Shown piece by piece: positions 54,507-64,000 of a stretch of DNA of 64,000 nt. The DNA is from Pandoraea pulmonicola. GTDB lineage: Bacteria > Pseudomonadota > Gammaproteobacteria > Burkholderiales > Burkholderiaceae. Position 1 is the stretch's first letter, and each line of letters opens with the position of its first letter. The stretch spans positions 3,782,001 to 3,846,000 of the forward strand of contig NZ_CP010310.2 in NCBI RefSeq assembly GCF_000815105.2, written 5' to 3'. The notes beneath the pieces were generated by a model. That model searched no databases, was not told where the DNA came from, and saw nothing but the letters and a program-made list of their open reading frames with translations. The translations under genes were made by a program, and so were the position numbers.

Positions 54507-55037
54507 TCAACCTGCAATCGACAGCCGCGCCGACTCCACGTACTCGATCGGCAGATTGCGCCGCCGCAGCCATTCGGCCACGGCGTGTCCGGTGCCGGCG
54601 CGCCATGGACGCACACGCTCCGGCGCCACGAGACGGAATTCGGCGAGCTCTTCCGAGAGCTGGATGTCGCCGTCGCACACCGCGTGGTAGGCGATGATCA
54701 GTTCGTTCTTGCGCATGAACTCGTAGACGCCCAGCAGCGAGATCGCATCCACGTCGAGATTGGTTTCTTCCTTGATTTCACGCCGGACACCGTCCTCAGG
54801 CGTCTCGTCGCGCTCCAGGAAACCCGTGATGAGCGCGAACATGCCCTCGGTCCAGGCGGCGTTGCGGGCCAGCAGAATCTGGCCGCGATATTCCACGAGA
54901 CCGGCGACCACGGGCAGCGGGTTATCCCAATGGACGAAGCCGCAGACGGGATCCGGACAGGCACGGCGCACACGTCCGGCCACCTCGCGCGAATCGAGTT
55001 GCGAGGCACAGCAGGGACAGAAAATAAGTTCGTTCAT
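54507..55037 (-). CDS. Nudix hydrolase with N-terminal zinc ribbon
   Basis: A 176-residue protein. A zinc ribbon (CPCC at residues 7-10, then ACPDPVCGF) precedes a complete Nudix box, GFLERDETPEDGVRREIKEET. This matches the short NudC-like/ADP-ribose-type family common in Burkholderiales. Likely substrates are NAD-related or nucleoside diphosphate-linked compounds, not determined. It lies upstream of tusA on the same strand and is divergent from the ClC gene. The ATG at 55037 puts the first cysteine at residue 7, as expected. Confidence 0.85.
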   Translation of the reverse strand: MNELIFCPCCASQLDSREVAGRVRRACPDPVCGFVHWDNPLPVVAGLVEYRGQILLARNAAWTEGMFALITGFLERDETPEDGVRREIKEETNLDVDAISLLGVYEFMRKNELIIAYHAVCDGDIQLSEELAEFRLVAPERVRPWRAGTGHAVAEWLRRRNLPIEYVESARLSIAG

Positions 55038-55153
55038 GATCGTTCTTCGGCGAATTCGAACATCTTAAATGAACTCATGACGCGCTGCACATTCCATCGA
55101 ATACGGGACGCCATTGGGCGGGCCTCACGCCAACACAGGCATATAATCGGCCA

Positions 55154-56776
55154 TTGTCTCGCCACCCTCGTCCCCGCCACGTGTCCGATACGCCCAACGC
55201 CACGCCTGCATCCGACGCATCCGATTCAGCCGGTTGGCCGAACTCGGCCAACGATTCCGGCACGTCCAACAGGTCCGATACGCCCAATACCCCCAATTCG
55301 TCCGGAACGTCCGGAACGCCCGATGTTCCCTCTCCGGCCGGTTCCGCTCCCTCGCCGGACTCGCCCCCGCCCGCTGATTCCTCTCAGCCCTCCGGCGCCC
55401 CTCATACCCCCGGTTCCGCCGGTTCGCCGCCCGCGCCTTCCTCCCCCGCCCCCTCGCCCGCACTCGCGCTGCCTGCTCGGCTTGCCAGACGAGGCATGCA
55501 TCGGTCGCTCCGCTTGTGGCACAACTACGGCGTGTTCTGGCTCGGCGCGGTGCTCGTCGGTCTGGTGTCGGTGGCGTACGCCAAGCTCATGGACTTCGGT
55601 TTCGAGCTGTTTCAGCGCATGCTCTCGCACGGCTTCTGGGTGCCGCTTGTCGTCACGCCAGTGGGCGCGGCATTGGCCATCTGGCTGACGCAGAAGTTCT
55701 TCAAGGGCTCGGAAGGCAGCGGCATTCCCCAGGTGATCGCCACGTTGCAGGACTCGCACCTGTCGAAGTCGCTGCTCACGCTGCGCATCATGTTCGGCAA
55801 AATCGCGGTCTCGTTTCTCGGCATCGTCTGCGGCTTTACCATCGGACGCGAGGGGCCCACGGTGCAGATCGGCGCATCGCTCATGTACGCCATGCGGCGC
55901 GGCTACCGGCGCAGCAGCGCCCATATCGAGCGGCAACTGACGCTCGCCGGGGCGGCGGCAGGTCTTGCTGCCGCATTCAACACGCCGCTTGCGGGCGTAG
56001 TGTTCGCCATCGAGGAACTGAGCCGCAGTTTCGTCGCGCGCAACAGCGGCACGCTGATCACCGCCATCATCTTCTCGGGCGTCGTGGCGCTCGGCCTGCA
56101 GGGCAACTATCTGTACTTCGGCCACATCAAGGCACTCAGCGAATTTCGCTGGACTCTGATCCCGGTGCTTATCGCCGCGAGCCTGATCACCGGCGTATCG
56201 GGCGGCCTGTTCAGTTGGCTGATGCTCAATATCGCGCGCTGGATGCCCGCGCCGCTCGTGAAGCTGCGCCGCGCACGCCCGGTTCACTTCGCATTCCTGT
56301 GCGGGCTGGCCATCGCGGCGATCGGCATCGCCTCGGGCGGTCTGACGTTCGGCAGCGGCTACACCGAAGCACGCGCGCTGCTCGAAACGCACGAAACGCT
56401 CTCGCCGTTCTACGCACTGATGAAGTTCGCGGCGCTGTCGGTGTCGTATCTATCGGGGATTCCGGGCGGCATCTTCGCGCCATCGCTGGCCATCGGCGCC
56501 GGTCTCGGTAGTCTGCTGGCCAGCATCACGTCGGTCGTGCCATTGCCCGCGATGGCGGCACTGTGCATGGTCGGCTACCTGGCGGCCGTCACGCAGTCGC
56601 CGATCACTTCGTTCGTGATCGTGATGGAGATGATCGACGGCCACCAGATGGTGATCCCGCTGATGGCCGTCGCCCTGCTGTCCACGCAGGTCTCGAAAAC
56701 GATTGCACCGTCGTTCTATCATGCGCTCGCGCATCGTTTCCTCACGCCCACGGCACCCGCACCGCTTCAAGGCTGA
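55154..56776 (+). CDS. ClC-family chloride/proton antiporter with low-complexity N-terminus
   Basis: A ClC membrane protein. Selectivity-filter motifs are GSGIPQ (usual form GSGIP[EQ]), GREGPTVQ with the gating glutamate, and GIPGGIFAPSLAIGAG. FAIEELSR carries the proton glutamate equivalent to Glu203 of E. coli ClC, which argues for an H+/Cl- antiporter and not a channel. About 110 residues at the N-terminus are almost only Ser, Pro, Thr, Ala, Asn, Asp and Gly, with repeated SDTPN-like blocks and no known fold. That part may not be translated: a GTG at about 55181 and the ATG before HRSLRLWHNYG (about 55496) are alternative starts. It is divergent from the Nudix gene. Confidence 0.85.
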   Translation: MSRHPRPRHVSDTPNATPASDASDSAGWPNSANDSGTSNRSDTPNTPNSSGTSGTPDVPSPAGSAPSPDSPPPADSSQPSGAPHTPGSAGSPPAPSSPAPSPALALPARLARRGMHRSLRLWHNYGVFWLGAVLVGLVSVAYAKLMDFGFELFQRMLSHGFWVPLVVTPVGAALAIWLTQKFFKGSEGSGIPQVIATLQDSHLSKSLLTLRIMFGKIAVSFLGIVCGFTIGREGPTVQIGASLMYAMRRGYRRSSAHIERQLTLAGAAAGLAAAFNTPLAGVVFAIEELSRSFVARNSGTLITAIIFSGVVALGLQGNYLYFGHIKALSEFRWTLIPVLIAASLITGVSGGLFSWLMLNIARWMPAPLVKLRRARPVHFAFLCGLAIAAIGIASGGLTFGSGYTEARALLETHETLSPFYALMKFAALSVSYLSGIPGGIFAPSLAIGAGLGSLLASITSVVPLPAMAALCMVGYLAAVTQSPITSFVIVMEMIDGHQMVIPLMAVALLSTQVSKTIAPSFYHALAHRFLTPTAPAPLQG

Positions 56777-56795
56777 TCGCTCGAGCGAGGCGGGC

Positions 56796-57920
56796 TCAGG
56801 TCCGCGCGCCGCTGAGCTCGCGAATGTCGGCGGCGAGGCGCTCGACCGTCTCGACGCGTGTGTCCCAGGCGCACATGAAGCGGCAGCCACCGGCGCCGAT
56901 GAACGTATAGAAGCGCCACCCCTTCGCGCGCAGCGCTTCGATCACGTGCAGCGGTAGTTCGGCGAACACGGCGTTGGCCTGCGTTTCGAACATCAGCGAC
57001 ACACCGGGTACGCCGCGAATGCGCTCGGCGAGCCGTTGCGCCATCGCGTTCGCGTGGCGGGCGTTGCGCAGCCAGGTGTCGTGTTCCAGCATGCCGAGCC
57101 ACGGCGCGGAAATGAAGCGCATTTTCGAGGCGAGTTGCCCGGCCTGCTTCACGCGATACGCAAAGTCCTCGGCGAGTGCACGGTTGAAGAACACCACCGC
57201 CTCGCCGACCGGCAGACCGTTCTTGGTGCCGCCGAAACACAACACGTCCACGCCCGCGCGCCAGGTGACGTCGCCCGGATGGCATCCGAGCGTGGCGACC
57301 GCGTTGGCGAAACGCGCCCCATCCATGTGCACGCGAAGGTTGCGGCGTCTGGCTACCGCCGAGATCGCCTTGATTTCGTCGACGGAGTAGACCGTGCCGA
57401 CTTCCGTCGCCTGCGTGAGCGTGACGACCTTGGGTTTCGGGAAATGGATGTCCGAGCGGCGGCTGATGACCGACTCGACCGCCTCCGGCGTGAGCTTGCC
57501 GTTGTTCTCGCACCCGCGTGCGGTGAGCAGCTTCGCGCCGTTGGAGAAGAATTCCGGACCACCGCACTCGTCGGTCTCGACGTGCGCGAGCTCGTGGCAG
57601 ATCACCGAATGGTACGACTGCGAGAGCGACGCCAGCGCCAGCGAGTTGGCCGCCGTGCCGTTGAAGACGAAGAATACGTCGCAATCCGTGTCGAACAATT
57701 TGCGAAGACCGTCGCATACACGCTGTGTCCAGGTGTCGTCGCCATACGCCACTTCGTGGCCGCTGGCGTTGGCCTCGATCAGATAGTGCAGCGCCTCGGG
57801 GCAGATCCCGGCGTAGTTGTCCGAAGCAAAGTGCTGGGGCGTTTGCGCGACATCGCCGCCAGCCGGTGCGGCGAGCGCGGACGCATTCGATACCTTGGGT
57901 GCAGACGGGACGTGCGACAT
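56796..57920 (-). CDS. ltaE: low-specificity L-threonine aldolase
   Basis: A 374-residue PLP enzyme that cleaves threonine and allo-threonine to glycine and acetaldehyde. The PLP-binding lysine is in CFGGTKNGLPVG. HMDGARFANAVATL holds the PLP-ring aspartate, and FVFNGTAANSLAL binds phosphate. SDNYAGICPEAL near the N-terminus is typical. The N-terminus is about 25 residues longer than in E. coli LtaE and looks disordered. It converges with the ClC gene and lies upstream of no obvious partner; the 4-OT-like gene is 81 bases further up on the same strand. Confidence 0.92.
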   Translation of the reverse strand: MSHVPSAPKVSNASALAAPAGGDVAQTPQHFASDNYAGICPEALHYLIEANASGHEVAYGDDTWTQRVCDGLRKLFDTDCDVFFVFNGTAANSLALASLSQSYHSVICHELAHVETDECGGPEFFSNGAKLLTARGCENNGKLTPEAVESVISRRSDIHFPKPKVVTLTQATEVGTVYSVDEIKAISAVARRRNLRVHMDGARFANAVATLGCHPGDVTWRAGVDVLCFGGTKNGLPVGEAVVFFNRALAEDFAYRVKQAGQLASKMRFISAPWLGMLEHDTWLRNARHANAMAQRLAERIRGVPGVSLMFETQANAVFAELPLHVIEALRAKGWRFYTFIGAGGCRFMCAWDTRVETVERLAADIRELSGART

Positions 57921-58001
57921 GACAACCTCTTCAATGCGACGACGGGGATCCGTCGAGGCTCCCCGTCTCCAATCGTCAATCGACCGGTGATCCCGGCCGG
58001 C

Positions 58002-58196
58002 TTATTCCGGTCGCGGATCGGAGCACAGCACGCCGCCGGTGGCCCAGTTCTCGCGCTTGACGTCGGCAATGATGATGTCGACGGACTCCGGCGCACAGCC
58101 GATCGTGCTCACCGCCGCTTCCGTGACGGCTTTGACGAACGCGCGTTTTTGCTCGACCGTGCGGCCCTCGAACATCTCGACGTGAAACGTAGGCAT
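58002..58196 (-). CDS. 4-oxalocrotonate tautomerase family protein
   Basis: A 64-residue tautomerase. After removal of Met the catalytic Pro1 is exposed (MPTFHVEMFEGRT), and Arg11 is present. Position 39 is Asp where 4-OT has Arg, and Trp50 replaces Phe50, as in many 4-OT-like proteins of unknown substrate. AAGGAG lies about 11 bases upstream of the ATG at 58196; the frame opens further upstream but Pro1 fixes the start. It lies between the class II aldolase and threonine aldolase genes on the same strand. Confidence 0.85.
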   Translation of the reverse strand: MPTFHVEMFEGRTVEQKRAFVKAVTEAAVSTIGCAPESVDIIIADVKRENWATGGVLCSDPRPE

Positions 58197-58294
58197 TGTT
58201 GTATCTCTCCTTGTACTGTTATGAAAGCCGGCATCGCGCCTGCGCCCCGCGCGAAGGGTTGCCGGACGTCGCGCGAACGACGACACCGATGCCG

Positions 58295-59065
58295 TCAGTC
58301 GCGAAACGAAGCGTCTATTCTATCGAGTTTGCGCAGCAGCGCGGGCCATTCCAGCACGCCTTCGATGGCGCCGCCATCTTCGAGTTGCACCGCCGTCTTG
58401 TCCTGCACGGCCGGGCTGGGCAAATGAGGGACGATGCCGCCGGCGAGCGTCTGCAACTGGATGTCGCAGGCCTTGATGAGCGTGGCCATCAGCACGAACG
58501 CCTCGGCGACGGTGCGGCCGACGGTAAGCGTGCCGTGATTGCGCAGCAGCATGGCGGGATGCGCGCCGAGCGACGCCACGAGCCGTTCGCTCTCCGAAGG
58601 CGAAAACGCCAGGCCCTCGTAGTCGTGATAGCCGATGCGCTCATGAAAGCGCAGCGCGTGCTGCGACATCGGCAGCAGGCCGTGCGGCTGGTTCGAGACC
58701 GCGATGCCGGCCGTATTGTGCAGATGCATGACGCACACCGCGTCGGCACGCGCGGCATGTACCGCGCCGTGCAGGGCAAAGCCGGTCACGTTCACCGGAT
58801 GTTCGCTCTCCCCCGCGATCTCGCCGTTCATCGTGATCTTCACGAGATTGGACGCCGTCACTTCATCGAACGTCAGACCGAACGGATTGATGAGGAAGTG
58901 CCCCGGCTCGCCGGGCACCATCGCGGATATGTGGGTGTAGATCAGATCGTCCCAGCCGTAAAGCGCCACGAGCCGGTAGCAGGCGGCGAGATCGACGCGC
59001 ATCTGCCGCTCGGCGTCGCTCACGGCGGTGGCGGCCTTTCTGCCCGCCGTCAGGGTAAAAGACAT
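58295..59065 (-). CDS. class II aldolase/adducin family protein
   Basis: A 256-residue metal-dependent aldolase-fold protein. Zinc ligands are visible in VMHLHNTAG and LRNHGTLTVG, and GWDDLIYTHISAM is the usual N-terminal block. Members include fuculose-phosphate aldolase and others acting on small aldehydes or ketoacids; some are decarboxylases. The substrate is unknown. The start is the ATG at 59065 after GGGA; a longer frame is less likely. It is followed by the 4-OT-like gene and preceded by an MFS gene on the same strand, so the three may form a small catabolic operon. Confidence 0.85.
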   Translation of the reverse strand: MSFTLTAGRKAATAVSDAERQMRVDLAACYRLVALYGWDDLIYTHISAMVPGEPGHFLINPFGLTFDEVTASNLVKITMNGEIAGESEHPVNVTGFALHGAVHAARADAVCVMHLHNTAGIAVSNQPHGLLPMSQHALRFHERIGYHDYEGLAFSPSESERLVASLGAHPAMLLRNHGTLTVGRTVAEAFVLMATLIKACDIQLQTLAGGIVPHLPSPAVQDKTAVQLEDGGAIEGVLEWPALLRKLDRIDASFRD

Positions 59066-59137
59066 GCACAAGTCCCGGAGATGGAAGTATCGCGAGTGAG
59101 ACACGTCGAAGCTCGCCGCCGCTGCGATGCCCTGCGC

Positions 59138-60391
59138 TCAGGGCGCGCGTTCGTATGAGCGCCGCCAGTCCCAAACGAAGCCGATCGCGCCGAGCGCCAG
59201 CACCCCGCTCGCGCACAGCAAGGCGGCCGTGAAGCTGCCCGTGGCGGCGACCAGGGGCGCGGCGACCAGCGGCCCGACGATCTGCCCGATGCCATAGGAT
59301 GCCGTGACCAGACCGATCAGGCCATTGGCATTGTCCCCACGCAGGCGCCGGCATTCGCGCACCGCGTACACGGTGATTGCCGTGAACGGCAGGCCGACGA
59401 GCACACTGCCCAGCGCAAAGCCGGCGACATTGGGCAACACGATCCCGATGCCCACGCCCAGGCCCTGCATCACGTAGCAGGCCGCGAGCAGCAGGCGGTT
59501 GTCCCACGCGAGCGGTGCGCGCGCGCCGACGATCGCGCCGGGAATCACCATCAGGCCGAGCAGCGGGAAGAACAGGTCCGGCCAAGGCGAGCCCGGCAGC
59601 GCCTGGCGCGCGATCACCGGCAGAAACGTCGCGGTGATGATGTAGCCGAAACCGGCAAGGCCGTAGAGCACCGTGACGGGGATCACATTCTCGCCACTGC
59701 CGTGGTTGACGGCATGCGGGATGGCGCCGTCCGCCGGCTTCGTTGCTGCCGATGCCGCCGACGTTGCCAGCGGCACCGGCGCGTCAGCAACGAACGTGCG
59801 CCAGATCACGGCGAGAAGCACCAGCGCGAGCACACCGCACAACAGCCAGCCGCCGCGCGCGGGCCACGCCATCGCCGTGTTCAGGCTCGCGAGCAACCCG
59901 GTCACCACGATGCCGGCGCCCGGCCCCGCGAAGATCACGCCGCCGAGGCTGGGCATGCGCAGTTCGGCGAGCTTGCGAAAACCCCATCCGGCGGAGAAGA
60001 CCATCGCCCACGCGCTCATCACCCCGGCCAGCGTGCGCACGACGGCCCACACGGCGAACGACTCCATCAAGCCCATGGCGAGCGTCAGCGCGACCGTGGC
60101 TGCCAGCGCAAAGCGAATGATGAATGTCGGCGTCAGATGCAGCCACATGCACGACAACGCGCCCACGAAGTACCCGGCATAGTTCAACGAGGCAAGCCAG
60201 CTACCGTGCTGGATGTCGGTGAGCTGCTCATGCAGCATGAGCGGCAACATGGGCGTGAAGGCGAAGCGCCCGATGCCCATGGCAATGGACAGGGCGAGCA
60301 TGCACGACAGGGCGATGCGCCATGCCGCACGCTCAGGCGAAGGCTGGCGCGCAGTGACGGCGCTGTCGGAATCGGCGAGTGTGGCTGTCAT
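59138..60391 (-). CDS. YbfB/YjiJ-family MFS transporter
   Basis: A 417-residue inner-membrane protein with about 12 helices. MGIGRFAFTPMLPLML at the start and SLNYAGYFVGALSC are hallmarks of the YbfB/YjiJ group, whose substrates are unknown. The middle loop is long and polar (about residues 205-228). It lies upstream of the class II aldolase and 4-OT genes, which fits uptake of a compound they degrade, an inference from order only. The ATG at 60391 is followed directly by a short soluble N-terminus. Confidence 0.87.
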   Translation of the reverse strand: MTATLADSDSAVTARQPSPERAAWRIALSCMLALSIAMGIGRFAFTPMLPLMLHEQLTDIQHGSWLASLNYAGYFVGALSCMWLHLTPTFIIRFALAATVALTLAMGLMESFAVWAVVRTLAGVMSAWAMVFSAGWGFRKLAELRMPSLGGVIFAGPGAGIVVTGLLASLNTAMAWPARGGWLLCGVLALVLLAVIWRTFVADAPVPLATSAASAATKPADGAIPHAVNHGSGENVIPVTVLYGLAGFGYIITATFLPVIARQALPGSPWPDLFFPLLGLMVIPGAIVGARAPLAWDNRLLLAACYVMQGLGVGIGIVLPNVAGFALGSVLVGLPFTAITVYAVRECRRLRGDNANGLIGLVTASYGIGQIVGPLVAAPLVAATGSFTAALLCASGVLALGAIGFVWDWRRSYERAP

Positions 60392-60899
60392 GAGAATGGC
60401 TGACCCGCGGGCGGGTGAGGACGAACAACGGCGGGAACACGCGGCGAGGCGCGCGACATGCCGAATACTTTACATGGAAACCATTGTGGGAGGTGAGGGT
60501 TCCCCTGTGCGGACAGGGGCATTGCGCCGTATACCACCGCCCCGGCGCGTCACCTCGCCTTCTCGCGAAACACTGAGGCGACTTGTTTCGGCTTCCTTTC
60601 GAATACCGAAACTGTACCGCTTGTCTGTCGGGCCAGTTGGATTCCACCTGACGGCATTCGACGGATGTCGCGAGGCTCAACGCAACTGGCGACAAACGGC
60701 GAGCGGTGCCGTCGGGGTGGCCTGCCGCATTCCAACGCGGCGCCGACCGGCGCAGGCAAATGCTGCGCCACGCCGGAATGCAAAACGCGCACCGAAGTGC
60801 GCGTTTTGCGAGTGCTCCACCGAGTCGGGCGGAACGAGTCAACGAGAGGGCGGCCGTGCCGCCCCCCTTCGCCGGCCATGTCGAAGAACTGCCGACGAA
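60392..60899. other. 508-base gene-free interval
   Basis: This holds the upstream region of the MFS gene and the alaS terminator. A small hairpin CCCCTG-N6-CAGGGG lies at 60502-60519, upstream of the MFS gene, and could be a regulator site. I see no gene here: open frames on both strands lack support. Confidence 0.45.
60780..60809 (-). terminator. terminator after alaS
   Basis: GCAAAACGCGCAC and its exact complement form a 13-bp stem with a CGAA tetraloop (60780-60809). On the minus strand the second arm ends TTTTGC, so the T-run is in the stem. It sits about 90 bases past the alaS stop. Confidence 0.75.
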
Positions 60900-63524
<2,625 letters not shown>

Positions 63525-63593
63525 AGCGTGCTTGAGAGCGTGGGGACCTGGCGGGCGCAAAGCGAAGCCTGGCGGGTATTTTGCAAACTTTTG

Positions 63594-63599
63594 ATTATA
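63594..63599 (-). promoter_or_regulatory. -10 element for alaS
   Basis: A consensus TATAAT on the minus strand, 70 bases before the alaS ATG. The -35 region is GC-rich and not convincing. Confidence 0.5.
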
Positions 63600-63774
63600 C
63601 GGGAAATCGACCTCGCCACCGCGCCACGCCGCCAACCGCAGTGCGAAACGACGCTGGTAAGACGCGAATCGACCAACGTAGACTACCGCCCACAAGTTCC
63701 GCATTGCAAAACAATGTTTCGCACATGACGCCGACAGTCGTCGTGGGGCGATCCATTCGAGGAGAGAGGTAACG

Positions 63775-64000
63775 ATGGGCGCGCTGAGTCATATCCGGGT
63801 GCTGGATCTTTCGCGTGTGCTGGCCGGTCCGTGGGCGACGCAGAACCTTGCCGACCTGGGCGCGGACGTGATCAAGGTGGAGCGCCCGGGCGTGGGCGAC
63901 GACACGCGCAGTTGGGGGCCGCCCTATCAGCGCGACGCCGAGGACAACGACACGGCCGAGGCGGCTTACTACCTTGCAGCGAATCGCAACAAGCGCTCGC
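63775..64000 (+). CDS. class III (CaiB/BaiF-type) CoA transferase, truncated by window end
   Basis: Only the first 75 residues are visible. They read [18 protein letters not shown], then [21 protein letters not shown], the diagnostic N-terminus of family III CoA transferases such as formyl-CoA:oxalate and carnitine CoA transferase. The [11 protein letters not shown] segment also fits. The catalytic Asp (near residue 169 in the family) lies beyond the window, so function cannot be judged. GAGAGAGG precedes the ATG at good distance. Confidence 0.85.
   Translation, partial: MGALSHIRVLDLSRVLAGPWATQNLADLGADVIKVERPGVGDDTRSWGPPYQRDAEDNDTAEAAYYLAANRNKRS

Overview
This window looks like the chromosome of a GC-rich betaproteobacterium of the family Burkholderiaceae. 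Gene content and order (yqeY-dnaG-rpoD, dxs-ispA-xseB, polA, the DUF2782-thrB-BPSS1780-type trio, valS-galU) fit the Burkholderia/Pandoraea side of the family, and Pandoraea is my best guess. This is an inference from family-level knowledge, not from a database search.

Layout. Positions 1-12,000 hold a CoA-transferase, two chemoreceptors (one behind a good sigma-28 promoter), a GFA-fold protein, a divergent asparaginase/GntR versus MFS locus with a long palindromic operator candidate, and a LysR/agmatine-deiminase pair. Positions about 12,030-17,780 are an accessory island on the 3' side of a tRNA-Ile2(CAU) gene that follows rpoD. It holds two partial copies of that tRNA's 3' end, a broken phage-type gene, a 698-aa protein with seven tandem helix-turn-helix-like repeats, a complete IS1595-family element with an 8-bp target duplication, an IS481-family element without one, a tight array of four tRNA genes, and what looks like the 5' end of a group II intron directly behind the rpoD/tRNA terminator. 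Positions 17,880-30,150 are mostly core genes: rpoD, dnaG, yqeY, tsaD, folE2, dxs, ispA, xseB. Positions 30,378-43,000 mix metabolism and transport: a Rieske oxygenase, an EamA exporter, mercaptopyruvate sulfurtransferase, a ZIP transporter, a Tat-exported dienelactone hydrolase, NDH-2, polA, a LOG-family protein and a YedE-type transporter. Positions 43,170-63,524 continue with thrB, uvrD, valS, galU, tusA, a ClC antiporter, ltaE and alaS. The window ends inside a class III CoA-transferase gene.

How the parts relate. Most core operons are ordinary. The regulated loci are compact divergent pairs (asparaginase+GntR / MFS; LysR / agmatine deiminase; uvrD / valS; polA / LOG). The island is the unusual part. 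Its largest gene combines a Ser/Thr/Pro-rich N-terminus with no acidic residue in the first 40, a bipartite basic cluster, and seven repeats of about 64 residues whose putative recognition helix varies at a few fixed positions. That layout recalls TAL effectors but uses a different and longer repeat. The neighbouring tRNAs all have anticodons suited to A-ending codons that are rare in GC-rich genomes (AGA, TCA, GGA, and ATA if the CAU tRNA is Ile2), as in phage and conjugative-element tRNA arrays. No integrase was found, so the island appears to be a decayed remnant of more than one insertion.
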